DNA of 64,000 bases from positions 248,001 to 312,000 of the forward strand of contig PUDQ02000102.1 of the NCBI GenBank assembly GCA_002964805.2, read 5' to 3'. Below, piece by piece: positions 45,941 to 58,239 of this stretch. The position numbers were made by a program, and so were the translations under genes. Each line of letters starts with the position of its first letter. The first letter of the stretch is position 1. The notes under the pieces were generated by a model. The model did not search any database. It saw nothing but the letters and a program-made list of their open reading frames with translations, and was not told where the DNA came from. The DNA comes from Trametes villosa (Eukaryota > Basidiomycota > Agaricomycetes > Polyporales > Polyporaceae).

Positions 45941-48900
45941 ATGTCGCCCACGCTCCTGTGGCTCACGCTTTGGGTCTCGATGGCAGCTTCAGCCTTATCG
46001 CAACTCCCTGCGCAGACTTTCTTTCCTGCGAGCATTCCTTTGGCTAACCGGTCGCCCTATTTGAGTACGTGGTACAGCAGTACGAATGATTCTTCACCGC
46101 TGGCCAACTCTTGGCCTGTATTCTGGGATCAACAGGTACGTGTCCCGTATGCACCTTATGCCTGGAGCTCAAGCCATCTCGCGTACAGGAGGATATCAGT
46201 TGGGCGGGGATCATCAGGGTAGACGGTGTGTCGTACGAGTGGATAGGACCCATCAATTATATCGCCCCTTCCGGCACTATCGTCAAGCACGCGAATGTCA
46301 CGAACGTCCAGATCACCCCGACGCGCTCCATCTTCACAATGGAGGCGGGACCCATGAACTTGACCATCACGTTCCTATCGCCAATCGAGGTGAGCACTCC
46401 CGCCGTTTCACCGACGCGCTTGCGGCTCATCGAACTCAGCCCTCAGATTGGGTACTACAGTCTCTACCGTTCTCGTACCTGTCTCTCGAGGCGAGCTCCT
46501 TGGACGGTAAAGACCATCTCGTACAAGTCTACAGCGACATCACCGCAGGTATGGACGTCGCAGGGGCTCATTTAGGAAGACTAGCTAATGATAATCATGC
46601 TCGTAGAGTGGCTCTCTGGGAACCGGGACAGCTCTGTCATGTGGACTCATAACACGACTAGCAGCAGCTTGTTCCACGAGATACAACTCCAGTCCGTTCA
46701 AGAGGGCGTCGAGGAAGTCAATCAACAGGCACAGGATGGTATATCGTACTATGCGATCACGAATGTAGGTCTCCCGATCCTCGTACTAGGCGGTGGTGCA
46801 CTGATTACATTGGCGGTGCTCCAGGGACCAGGCGTGACTTGGCAGGTCGGCGTGTGGGGGGACGTTCGAGGCGAGTTCAACCTTCAGGGAAGCTTATCGA
46901 ACAATGCCAGTACGGCGTTCGGGCCCATGCAGCCGTGAGCAATGAGATTGCCTGTATCGTGCTTGCGCTGACTGAAGCTGCTGTGACAGTGACTGGATGA
47001 TATTCGCCCTCGCATTGGACCTTGGCACGATCCAGAACACAGCCAAACCGGTGACATGGGCGGTCGGATACGTACGAGACCCGTCGATCATATACACTGC
47101 GCCCGACTCCACAGTGCAGCGGCTGCGTCCCTACTTCACCACCAAGTACGGGACCAATATCGGAGCCGTGGTAGGTTTCCACTACCACCTAGCATATCCA
47201 TGGTATATTGATGGAGGCGGCGCAGATCGACGACTTTCTGTCAGGCTACGACGATGCTCTCCAAAGAGCGATCGCGTTCGACCAGGCGGTCACTGCCAGC
47301 GCAGCTGCGATCTCGCCACAATATGTCGACCTCGTCTCCCTTGCCGCACGGCAGACCCTCAGCACCCTGGATATCACAGTCTCGACTGGCTCCGACGGGA
47401 AACCGAACGCCTCAGATGTGCGGATATTCATGAAGAACATAGGAGAGGCGAACTCGACCACTGGGTACGTGGGTTTTACATGGAAACTTGTTCCGGCGAC
47501 AGCTGACGTATGAATGTGCAGGCGTGTTAACCCGGTGGAGGGGATCTATGCCGCGCTACCCGCCCTGCTGTACTTCAACGCCTCTCTGGTCGGACCATTG
47601 CTCGCACCTCTCCTGGATGCCCAGGGCAACCAGACTTCAACTCCGCCGTACGCCGTGCAGGATCTCGGTCAGCTCCGGCACGTTCAGTCTGCTCTCCCAG
47701 ATGCTCACTGCGCTCGCAGGTCTGGCCTACCCTCATGCAACAGGTGCACATTGGCCCCACCAACAAGGCGTTGAGCGTGAGTGAACTCCGTTCGGCTGCA
47801 GACGGCACAAATAGCTCAGGGTTGAATATAGAATCTGGGAACATGCTCATCATGTTATATGCGCACGCAAGATTCTCCGGGGACGGTTCGCTACTACGGA
47901 AATATGTGAGTATCCGCTCTCGAGTCTCGATCCCTGAGACACACCAACTCATCGTCTATAGTATAGCCTCGCAAAACGTTGGGCAGACTATCTCGTCGGC
48001 AACACGCTGACGCCTACGCAACAGTGCGTCCTTTCGCTACATAGTACGGGCGAGCACGCTTGCCCAACGAGTCTTTATTCTAGGACGTCTGCAGACAACG
48101 AGGTCACTGCAAACATGACGAATCTCGCGATCAAAGGAATCATCGCGGTGAAGGCAATGGCACAGATCAGCCAAGTACTCGGTGAAGACTCCGACTTCCA
48201 TGTATACGATGTGAGCGAAGCTCGCCGGCTTGACACTCATGCAGCTCATGGAAAAACATGCAGAGTCAGGCCACCGCGCTGTATGGACAGTGGCAGTCGC
48301 TTGCGCTGGGCAAGGAACACATGCTCGGGGTGTACAACGACCCGGCGTCTTGGGCTTTGATGTATAACTTGTATGCGGACCGTCTCCTGGGCACCAACAT
48401 TGTGAACCAGACGGTGCGTTCCGTACTTCTGAGTCCTATCGTGATGCACAGGTTGACATCTTGATATGTAGCTTCTGCAGAACCAAACCGCCTTCTACAA
48501 GCTACTTCTGAGCACAAGTAGGCCGATTGCATGAACTAAGCTAACAGACCGCTCATATCACACCAGGCCCTGCGTTCGGACTGAAGCTCGACAACACTGC
48601 CCAAGAGACAAGCATGGGTAGGTTTTTGCCCCTCACTCCTCGACACACGACGCACACAGAATCTGACGTGATCGCCACAGCGTGGCTGCTCTTCACTGCG
48701 GCAACCGCCCTGGATAACGAAGTCCGAGACGGTCTCGTTCACGGCGCATGGGTCAGGGCGTCGTCGAACCTCACGATGGGCGCCTTCCCGGACCACTACG
48801 ACGTCCAGACTGGTGCTGTGTTGGGCGGCTCTGCGGGGTAAGTCGTGCGCCGTCGCATATAGACAGTCCGCCAGCTTCTAACATGCGCCAATACCTCGTA

Positions 48901-49682
48901 GACCCGCCGTCGGAGGGGTCTTCTCGCTCCTGGCGTTGAAGTAAGTTTTGACATGTTTTCCGAGCCTGAAATACGATACTGACTTTCGCACTGCGTAGCT
49001 TGTCCCCGAAGGACATCCTCACGACCCCGAGCCAGTCCCAACCCCAAAGCCCTGGGGCCGGTGCGAACGACGGCGTGCAGCACTCACGCGCGCCTGTGGG
49101 TGCCATTGCGGGTGGTGTCGCGGGCGGAATAGCTCTCATCGCACTCGTCGCCGCCGGCGTGTACTGCGTGAAGCGCAGGAGCAATCGCGGCGATAGGCCG
49201 CCCCCAAAGCTTGATCGTTCAGTACCGTCGTCATACACCTTCCTGCCGCAGTCGCAGGTTCCCCACACCCCAGTCACCAACAACGGTCTCGAGGGTATGT
49301 CATGATCATCATAGATACCCTGCGCTAACGAATTAAACCCTCGGCAGCGTCATCCCCGCGCAACAACCAAATGAGTTACGCCGAAGAGGCGAAGAACCCG
49401 GACGTCTCCCACCGCCCACTGCTCTCGTGGGAGGGGCCAGTTCCCGACTCGGCAGACGTACAGTTGGATTCCGCGGGGCTCGCGTCAAGTCGAGGGATAC
49501 CGGTCCTGCCGTCGGGTGAGCTGCAAAGGGCGGACTCGGGTTCGCGGAGTGCGGGCTCGCTCTCTCGAGAGGGCTCTTCTGCGGGCATGCTCGGGTTGCG
49601 CATGGAAGTGGAGAATCTGCGACGGGCGATGCAGGAGATACGAGAGGAGAGGATGACGCCTCCGCCAGAATATACCGGCTAG
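45941..49682 (+). CDS. gtaA: GtaA-type glutaminase with C-terminal membrane anchor and cytosolic tail
   Basis: Nineteen exons from 45941 to 49682 (first 45941-46135, last 49348-49682) give 916 residues with every phase closing. The N terminus is a signal peptide (LLWLTLWVSMAASALS). The domain order fits fungal glutaminase A: QTFFPASIPLANRSPYLSTW, then WAGIIRVDGVSYEWIG, YSLAKRWADYLVGNTL, LAIKGIIAVKAMAQI and ALYGQWQSLALGKEHMLGVY. GtaA-type enzymes release glutamate from L-glutamine outside the cell. Aspergillus GtaA ends soon after the catalytic part. Here a Ser/Pro/Gln linker, one transmembrane helix (about 741-763, APVGAIAGGVAGGIALIALV) with a KRR stop-transfer signal, and a 150-residue cytosolic tail follow. 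The tail ends in a short coiled-coil-like stretch (MEVENLRRAMQEIREERM). One intron end (before residue 596, acceptor at 48659 or 48682) is uncertain. Confidence 0.9.
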
Positions 49683-50200
49683 CGCTATGTCTCTAGTATG
49701 TTTGTAGCACGTCTTCCTTGCTTGGTACGGGGTACTGTAGGAGCCATAACTATGGCGTAGCTGTTTAATTGTAGAGGGCTCGACTACACATATACCTCAT
49801 GAAAGCACTCACCAGCCCTATGACAGCGCGTGCGGTGGTTGACGTCGATGGAGAGTGCGCCCTGGGGAGTCGGAGGTCAGCACGTCGCGAGCAGACATGC
49901 AAGCCTCCGCGGGGTCCGGCGCCTCGTCCCGCGACGTGGCTTGCATCCCACCACTACGACCTCGTTTCCCGACAACAGGAACGTTCCCGGGATCCTCGAG
50001 CTCGTCGTCTACCACGATGCCAGGATAGTCTAGGCGATATCAACAGGCGACCACTGCGCTTCCGCGCTCTGTCCCACGTCCATCAATGCCCCTACGGTGT
50101 TATTTCTGGATGGTGCCTCTCGTCGCAGAATCCCATACAAATAAACCACTGCGTCGGTATCCCTCGCCCCGCTCACTTTCTCCTATCGCTCTCCAGCGCC
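49683..50200. other. Glutaminase 3' flank and ABCC promoter
   Basis: About 520 bases. An upstream reading frame runs through 49799-50200 in phase with the ABCC start but looks non-coding, so I start the ABC protein at 50201. An A/T-rich word (ACAAATAAAC) near 50137-50146 may be the core promoter. Confidence 0.4.
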
Positions 50201-53200
50201 ATGCCGGTATGCAACGGCGCGAACGTAACCGCTCTGTCCGATGCCTGCATACGCGGGTTCTGGTTCGCGGTCGCTCCTCTCGCGCTCGTCGTCCTCAGTC
50301 TGCTCTGCATCACACCCCCGGTCAGCGCTCTATTCCGAGTGGCGGGGAAGCCGTTCATCGACTTTCTATCCCTACGTGAAGCTGAAGGGCTGCAATCCGG
50401 GGACGGCGACGCTGTTGAAGAGGAGCAAAAACATGACGCCGCCCCACTCTGGCGCACACTGGCTCTTTCTACTGTTGCTCTCATCCAAACCTTGGTCTGG
50501 CTTGGGTTGGCTTGCTATACTCTTGTTGTGAACGCACAGGATGTCTGGAAAGGTGTCAGCGAACTCATGATAGCCACGGCCTGGTTGTATGCTACTCTCC
50601 GACCTGTCGTCCGCCCGGTAGCGATCGTCCCGTACGACCTGCTCATGCTCTTCGGGATACATCTCGTCCTGGGAGCGACCACTTTCCTTGGGCATCTCTA
50701 CGACCACAGTATACACTCAATTCCGCTCCCTCACCTGGTCCACCTAATCGCAGAGCTCATCGACCTTCTCGCTACAACGGGCGTATTCATCGTCGTGGCG
50801 AATATTCCGCTTAGTGTCCCGAGCAAGCACGTCAAGAGGGCAATCATTGTGAGTTACGCGCTCACGAGCAGGGGATAACTACTCACTGACTTCTGACTTC
50901 TGACTTCTGACTTTATGGCTTCATGAAGGGTAAGGCAGTTTCCCCCGAAGACTACACGACCCTCTGGGGCTGGGCCTCCTTTCGCTGGCTCGTGCCATTG
51001 CTCGATCTCGGGACATCGACGACCTTAAGGCAGGAGGATGTTTGGGACATGAGCCCGACCATGCAGGCTCGCCCGCTACACATCAAGTTCTCGCGCACTA
51101 CAGGAACACTCTTGAAGCGTCTCTGGGAGGCGAATTCCCTTGACATGATCTTGGACTTCATCCTTACATACGCCAGCATCATTATGAACTATGCAGGACC
51201 GTTCTTCCTGAAGAGAATATTGGACTCACTCGGTACCGACGATCCCGAGGCGAGGGCGAGGGCGTACGTGTATGCGTTCCTGGCATTTGCATGTTCGCTT
51301 TGCAAGGTGAACATTGAGATCCACTCGTACTCGACTACTGAGTTCGCTGACGTGATTATGTTAGACCGAAGCCGATCTCCAGCATATGTGGTACGGCCGG
51401 CGCGCCTGTACCCGTGTTCGCACCGAACTCATGACGTCCATATACGACAAGGCGCTGAAGCGGAAAGACTTCTCGGGTGTCGTTGACAAGGACGCCGCAG
51501 ACAAGAAGCCGAAGGCCACCGATAGCAAGCCGGGCACAAAGGCGGACAACCCCAAGGCGGGCGCGGGCATTGGCAAGATCGTCAACATGATGGCAGGCGA
51601 CGCGAGCCGAATTTCGATGCTCGTAGCGACGATTTACTTTTTGTACGGAGGTAGGCATGTGTTCACTAAAGCGATACTTAGTAGACCTGACGGGATTGGT
51701 GTAGCACCCTTCGAGATCCTCATAGCGGGGGTGTTCCTGTATCAGTAAGTGATTCATCGCACCGAAGAGTTGGTGCTCCATACTCACTCGCCGCCTACCG
51801 ACAGGCTGCTCGGCTGGTCTGCGTTCACCGGCGTCTTCGTATTACTGCTCAGTATCCCGCTCAATAAGTTCGTTGCGAAGCGAGCGGTGCGCATACAAAA
51901 GGGTGTATCCACCGCACGCGACAAGCGGATGGGTATTCTGAACGAGCTGATTGGCGCAGTATGCACGCCTTCGCTCCGTGTACGAGTCCTCACTCCAACT
52001 GATTGGGCCGCGTGCAGGTCAAGCTCATTAAGTTCTTCGCGTGGGAAGAACGCTGGATCCGGAGAGTCTTGGACTCACGCGAGGTGGAGATGCAATGGGT
52101 GCTTAAAGGTGCGCTTGCCCAACGTTTGTTAGTACCAGCACTCATATCTCAACGTCTTTGGCAGCACGTATGAACTCTGTATGCTTGAGCTTCATCTGGA
52201 ATTGTGTCCCGATTCTCGTCTCGGTATCGGCGTTCTTCGCGTACGTTTCTTCGGGAAACGAACTGACCATCGGCACCGCGTTCACGGTATGTATTCAGAC
52301 TCACAGTATGCCCGTATACTAACCACGGGGGGCATCCCATCAGGCTATAGCACTGTTTCAGATGATACGGGTCCCTCTGAACGTCATACCCTCGTGCGTC
52401 GTTCAGGTTCTTCAGGTCGGTAGCTACTCCTCCTCACTTCTACGCGATGGACTAATGAGGGCTACAGGCAAAAGTGGCACTTGACCGTATTGCTACCTTC
52501 CTAGACGAAGAGGAGGTGGACGAGCAGGTCTCCACGCTCAAGAAGGGCCGTGTTCCACCGTCCGAAGATGATGACGCCAGCCTCGGGGTCGTCGACGGCA
52601 CGTTCAAGTGGAATGAGGTCGAGGAGAAGAAAGAAGGCGACAACAACAAGGGAAAACGCAAGGACGCGACCAAGAAAGCGAATGGGTCCAAAGGCACGAA
52701 CGGCACTGACGCGGGCCTTCCGGACGACGCTTCAACTCTTGCGGACAGCGCGTCCGCGATGGCGGCGAACTCGGGCGACCACCGGTTCGAGCTCAAGGAC
52801 ATCACCGTAATGTTCCCCGAGGGCATGCTCACCGTTGTCACCGGCCCCACCGCGAGCGGGAAAACCGCGCTACTGATGGCGCTGCTCGGCGAGCTCACGA
52901 CGCTCGAGGGCCGGATCGTGATGGCGAAGAACGCGTCAAAGGTCGACGAGTACGGGCTGTCGCAGACGATCTCGTACGCGGCGCAGAGCCCGTGGTTGCG
53001 TCACGAGTCGATCAAGGACAACATCCTGTTCGGGTACCCGTACGACGAGGAGCAGTACAAGGCGGTCGTGGAGTGCTGTGCGCTGAAGCCGGATCTGGAG
53101 ATGCTCGAGGACGGGGATGCTACTGAGATTGGCGCACGGTACGTGCCGGCGACCGTGATGACTTGATTGCTCAGGGTGCTGAATTTTTGGGTCTACAGCG

Positions 53201-56200
53201 GTGTCAGTTTGTCTGGTGGTCAGAAGGCTCGGTTTGTGCAGAATCATCGAATCCTCGAGCTATCGTGAGGCATGCATGCTCACATGATTTACTTCCAGCG
53301 TTGCACTTGCGCGAGCTGTCTATGCTGTAAGTTGTCCCTAGGACGACATATCGGGGAGCGCTGGGGGGCGACTAACTCCTGTTGCATAGCCCACAAAATA
53401 CGTCCTCCTCGACGACCCGCTGAGTGCAGTGGTATGTTCGCCCGATTGCGTCGGTTGCGTTGTGATTCTCAGGGGTTTCAAAGGATAGCCACACTGCTCG
53501 ACTCTTGGTTGAGAAACTGTTTAGGGGGCCCTTACTCGCCAACCGCACAGTCGTGAGTGTTCGCGCCTCCAGCTACGCATGAATCTCCAGACTCACGCGC
53601 ACTATCGAGATCCTTGTCACCCATCACGTAGAGCTCGTGCTTCCGGGCGCTCACTATCTCGTGCGCATGTTAAATGGGCGCATCGACTCGCAGGGCACGG
53701 TCAAAGAGCTGCGCGAGAGCGGTGTACTCGACGACATCACGCAAGTCGAGGAGAACGAGGCTCACAAGGAGGAACAGGCCGTAGAGAAATACAAGGAAAG
53801 GGAACAACCTAGCGCGGAGATCGACCCCGAAGTGAGCGGCGCGGCGGACAGTGCACCGGAGGGCAAGAAGAATCTGCGGAAGCTCGTCGAGGAAGAGCAC
53901 CGGGAGACTGGGAGGGTGAAGTGGAACATCTACAACACGTACCTCAAGGCTTCGTACGTAGTCTGCTGTTTTTGGCACGGGCTGGGGCTGACAACCGTAT
54001 AGGTCGTACTGGACTTGGGGTATCCTCTTCACGTTGATCATTTCGACCCAAGTGCTCGGCGTCGGTGAGAAGATCTGGATCAAGGTATGCCGCGTTCCCT
54101 GCAGCCTTGCTTAATTTTAGTGGCGCTCAACTGTACGGCTTGCAGATATGGGGTGAGGCATATGGTGACACGTCGAGTGTTCCGATTCTGTTATCCTATT
54201 CCCACTGGGAATATGCGGAGCAGCAGCGCGTTCTCGACGACGAGCTTACACACTCCCACCACATCGCCGCGGCACACAACCCTATACTTCCCTTTAGGAC
54301 GGCACAAGTGAAGCTCCCATCTGCCAGAGAGCACCCCTACTTCTACATCGGTATCTACGCCATGATCGCATTATCCGCTGGGGTGGTCAACATAACCGGC
54401 ATGGTGACCCAATACACCGGCGCTCTGCGGGCCTCGAGAGTCCTGTTCGACAAGCTGTTAAGGACAGTAGTGAGGGCGACGATGAGGTGGCACGACGTAA
54501 CCCCGCAGGGGCGCATTCTCAACCGCTTTAGCAAGGTCCGTTCATCTCCTCATTATACTCCGAACGCCACGTTAAAGATACCCTCAGGACGTTGAGACTG
54601 TCGACATGTCACTCGCTGGAACTCTCCAGTCTGTAAACCAGTCGTTCGCGTTATTTGCGATATCGGTCGTGACTATTATGTGAGTGTCTATCACTCCGCC
54701 TGTCTGCGATGTTGCTGAAGCTGGGCAATTCAGCGTTATATTCCCGCTCTTCATATTCCCTGCCGCAGTGTTGGGCTTCTTCTACCGCCGCGTGGCCATC
54801 ACCTACCTGAACACTGGCCGCGACATCAGGCGCATGGAGTCGAACACGCGCAGCCCAATCTTCGCGCACTTCAGCGAGCTCCTCGAAGGCATCGTCACCG
54901 TGCGCGCGTTCGGCGTGGAGCAGCGCTTCCTCGGCGACTTCTTCGTCAAGGTTGACCTCACGAACAAGATGTGGTACACGTACTGGATGACGAATCGCTG
55001 GCTGCTCTTGACCTTCGACGTACTTGGCGCTACGGGCATCCTCGCTGCAACGCTCTTTGCGCTCTCGGGGCACATCGACGCCGGCCTGGCGGGTGTGTGC
55101 ATCACGTCGGCGATGTCGTTTACGACTAGTGTGTACTGGGTCTGCCGCTATTGGACGACTCTGGAGCTCGATCTGAAGTAAGTAGTGATGTGCACTCCAT
55201 GCGCATGCAGTGTGCTCACAGGTTCCCCAAGTTCCGTCGAGCGTGTGGTGGAGTACCTCGACCTCCCGCAAGAGCCCCCCGCCATCATTGAGTCGAACCG
55301 CCCGCCCGCCTACTGGCCATCGTCCACGAGCGCGAACAAGGACAGCCTACTTGTCGTGAAAGACCTCGAAATCAAGTATGCGCCGGATTTACCGGCTGTC
55401 ATCCGGGGTATCTCCTTCCAGCTCAAGGCGAAGGAGCGCGTCGGCGTGTTGGGCCGTACGGGCAGCGGGAAGTCGACGCTTGCTATGAGCCTGTTGCGTT
55501 TCGTATGTGGCACGTTTCGTCCAAACTGCACGAACTTTGAATTCCTCGGTATAGGTCGACCCTTCGGCTGGCCGCGTCGTCATAGATGGTATCGACATTA
55601 GCTCAATCGGCCTGCACGATTTGCGTTCTCGCATTGTAAGCACCCGTACTCCTCTTCAAGCGTTGCTTCAAGGTGCTCATAACCTGCGCTAGACCTTCAT
55701 ACCACAAGTATGTTCGCAGTGCGGAACGCCGCGAATTCATCTGACCAGTTGTACAGGATGCTACGCTCTTTTCCGGAACGCTGCGCGATAACCTGGATCC
55801 CTTCGGTAAGTCTTAGGCTATTGGTACGTGCTCCAGGGCTCACGCAGGACGTGTAGACAAGCATTCCGACCAGGAATGCCTAGACGTGCTTTATCGTGTG
55901 CAGATGCTGACTGACAGCCATCCCGCCACTCAATGCGCCCCTCATGATGCATCTCGTGCAAATTCCACCCCCGAGCACGAGCGAGACGCGACAGTCGCGT
56001 CCGTCTCCACATCATACACAGAGACCGAAAGCAAGGCCACCATCACGCTCGACACGCAAGTCTCCGCGGGCGGCACGAACTTCTCGCAAGGCCAGCGGCA
56101 GCTCGTCGCGCTGGCACGCGCGCTGCTCCGGCGGTGCGCGATCGTCATCCTCGACGAGGCGACGAGCAGCATCGACTTCGCGACGGACGCGAAGATCCAG

Positions 56201-56513
56201 GCGGTCATCCGGGAGGAGTTTCGCGATTCCCTGCTGCTGACGGGTACGCGTCTTTCCACCCTTCCGTACGCGCATGCTCGAAAGCTGATGCGTGCGCATA
56301 GTTGCCCACCGTCTGCGTACTGTCATCGACTACGACCGGCTGCTCGTGCTCGACAAGGGCGAGCTCGCGGAGTTTGACACGCCGCTGAACTTGATACGAA
56401 AGGAGGGCGGGATCTTCAGGAACATGTGCCTGAAGAGCGGTACCTTCGCGGAGCTGGAGGCCGCGGCGGAAGCGAAAGCCGAGCATGACCGCTCGGAAGT
56501 CGCTCTGGGGTGA
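50201..56513 (+). CDS. ABCC/MRP-type ABC transporter
   Basis: Twenty-four exons (50201-50848, 50929-51306, 51365-51650 ... 56302-56513) give 1669 residues, with every phase closing. The N terminus has extra membrane spans (TMD0 type) before two TMD-NBD halves. NBD1: GPTASGKT (about 723-730), Q-loop [15 protein letters not shown], signature LSGGQKAR, Walker [13 protein letters not shown], where Asp stands in the catalytic Glu position, as is usual for ABCC. NBD2: GRTGSGKS (about 1403), signature FSQGQRQL, Walker [13 protein letters not shown] with Glu, and H-loop AHRLR. A Lys/Asp-rich insertion (about residues 380-420) follows the [15 protein letters not shown] segment. Members export glutathione conjugates, toxins or metabolites from the cytosol or into the vacuole. 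The substrate is not readable. Exon 21 is only 15 nt (TFIPQ). Confidence 0.95.
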
Positions 56514-56993
56514 AGGCGGGGGACAGTCTTGTGTCTTTGGGTGGCGCTGTAACTTATTCTTGTTGTCTGGAGTTGCGCTGCCTTCCTTGCTGTGTGCATT
56601 TGTGATTATTCGTCTGTTGTTGACTGTCCCGGTTGAGAGGCCAAATCGAGGGGGCTGGGTGGAATAACCGGTGCGCGCTGCCAGGTGTACCATGCCAGAC
56701 GAGGTGGACCTACATACGAATGCTCTCGGTGCTCTGGGGTACGCACTTCGAGATTGAGGAACAACTCACACAGGTGAAGATTCGTAGATGCCCATTCGTT
56801 ACTCACCAGAACCACTCTGTATGGCTCAGCACCATGACTCCGATGATGACGACCTCCGACCTCAAGCGCGATACTCTGAGCGAAAAGAGATGTCAAGTGT
56901 CAGGCTGTATGCAGCGCGGGCATCTGCGGGCAACAAACGATCGATTCGGAGAGCACCGCGGTCTTGTACAGAGTATATAGATTCAACGTCCGG
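56514..56993. other. Convergent 3' region of the ABCC and WW genes
   Basis: About 480 bases between the ABCC stop (plus) and the WW-domain gene stop (minus). No gene is recognised. Confidence 0.45.
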
Positions 56994-57844
56994 TCATGTA
57001 CGCAGCCAAGCGGTCTTCGCGAGCTTCTTCTGCTTCTTCTGCTCTTTGTAGCGCTCCTATCGATGTTGTCAGTGACTGTCATCCGTCCCGTCCTACTGTA
57101 TGTACTCACAATGTCCTTCTTCGTTGGCCGTTTCCGCTTCCTACTCTCCTCCTCCTGTGCCTCCTGCAACTTGCGCATCTCGACCTCGCTCTCCCACGCG
57201 TTGACGTCGAAGTAAAACTCGCTCATCCGCTTCGCGCGCTCAAACTCGGACAGGTGCGTCGGGTCGCGGGCGTCCGGCCGCGCAAACGCACCCGTGCGCG
57301 CGTTGAACTTGGCGGTGTAGGTGAACGCGCCTGGGGCGCCGCTCCCGCCGGCCAGGGTTGGGTCGAGGTGTGCGAGGGCGGGGTCGATGCCCTGCGCGGC
57401 CGCGGCCGAGTAGATGTCGGCCGCCGCTGAGGACGGGCCCGGAGAGCCCTCTGCAGCGGAGGTCGAGGCCTGTGGTGCGTTGGACGGCCCGGCTTCGGGG
57501 GCGGGCTGTTGTTCGAGGGGGTTCACCCAGGTCGTCTCATGTGTGGCCGAGTTGTAGAAGTAGTACGCGTTGTGCGCTGGGGACCACACAGCCTGCCATG
57601 TTCCTGTCGACGCAGTTACCGAGGATGTAGTGGCCGAGGCAGAGGTTCCAGGCTCAGTAGACTTGGAGGTAGAGGCAGGGTCGGCAGCAGGGGACGTTCC
57701 CTCTTCATCGGACGCCTCCTCAGGCGCCTCCGCCGCACGCTGCACCGGCTCAGAGACATCTCTACGAGGCGACTCACTGTCGCGCTCGACGTCGCGAGGA
57801 GCTGGAGAGGCAGAGTCGGAAGCGGGGGAGGATGCGCGAGACAT
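56994..57844 (-). CDS. WW-domain protein, probably nuclear
   Basis: Two exons (57844-57110, 57056-56994) give 265 residues. The first 80 residues are Ser/Pro/Glu-rich and disordered. A WW domain lies at 81-110: WQAVWSPAHNAYYFYNSATH, then TTWVNPL, with Trp83, the Tyr-Tyr-Phe core, Trp106 and Pro109. It should bind Pro-rich ligands. The C-terminal part (YTAKFNARTGAFARPDARDP, then FERAKRMSEFYFDVNAWE) is a conserved-looking segment. It ends in a Lys/Arg-rich helix (RYKEQKKQKKLAKTAWLR) that would act as a nuclear signal. It resembles fungal WW proteins thought to be linked to pre-mRNA processing, but that link is inference. Confidence 0.82.
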
Positions 57845-58239
57845 GGTCACGGTGGAGGGCAAGGGGGATTGAAACTCCGCTATGCCGCCTGGACGCGTCC
57901 GAGTCGGAAAGTGGCCGGCGGGCCGCGGCCCAAGGCTGCTCTCCTCCACACGACCACCACCACCGAGCCCCCTGCGAAGGTATGTGGCTACGAATGTTCT
58001 GCACGAGAGCGCGAGAAACTGTTTAACTTACAAACGGCTCACAAACATAGGATCAGAGCATCGGCTCATTTCGCTACCCCGCAATCCGGCACGCCCTCGG
58101 GATATTCTACTAGAAGCACCTGAATCTACACAACCCCGGTCCCCGGACGAACTTTTGCACTTTTCCTGTGCACCGCAACTCAGATCCGCGCAATCGTGTC
58201 AAGACCACCCCTTCTTGCATTGAACTAAGCATATCCGCC
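57845..58239. promoter_or_regulatory. Divergent promoter, WW gene / USP gene
   Basis: 395 bases between two divergent start codons. It must hold both promoters. No individual element is convincing. Confidence 0.45.

Noticed and set aside
53484..53552. Suspected one-base frameshift in the ABCC gene after the Walker B exon
   Set aside because: On re-reading the bases, the exon runs in frame through [15 protein letters not shown]; the first impression came from a misread A-run.
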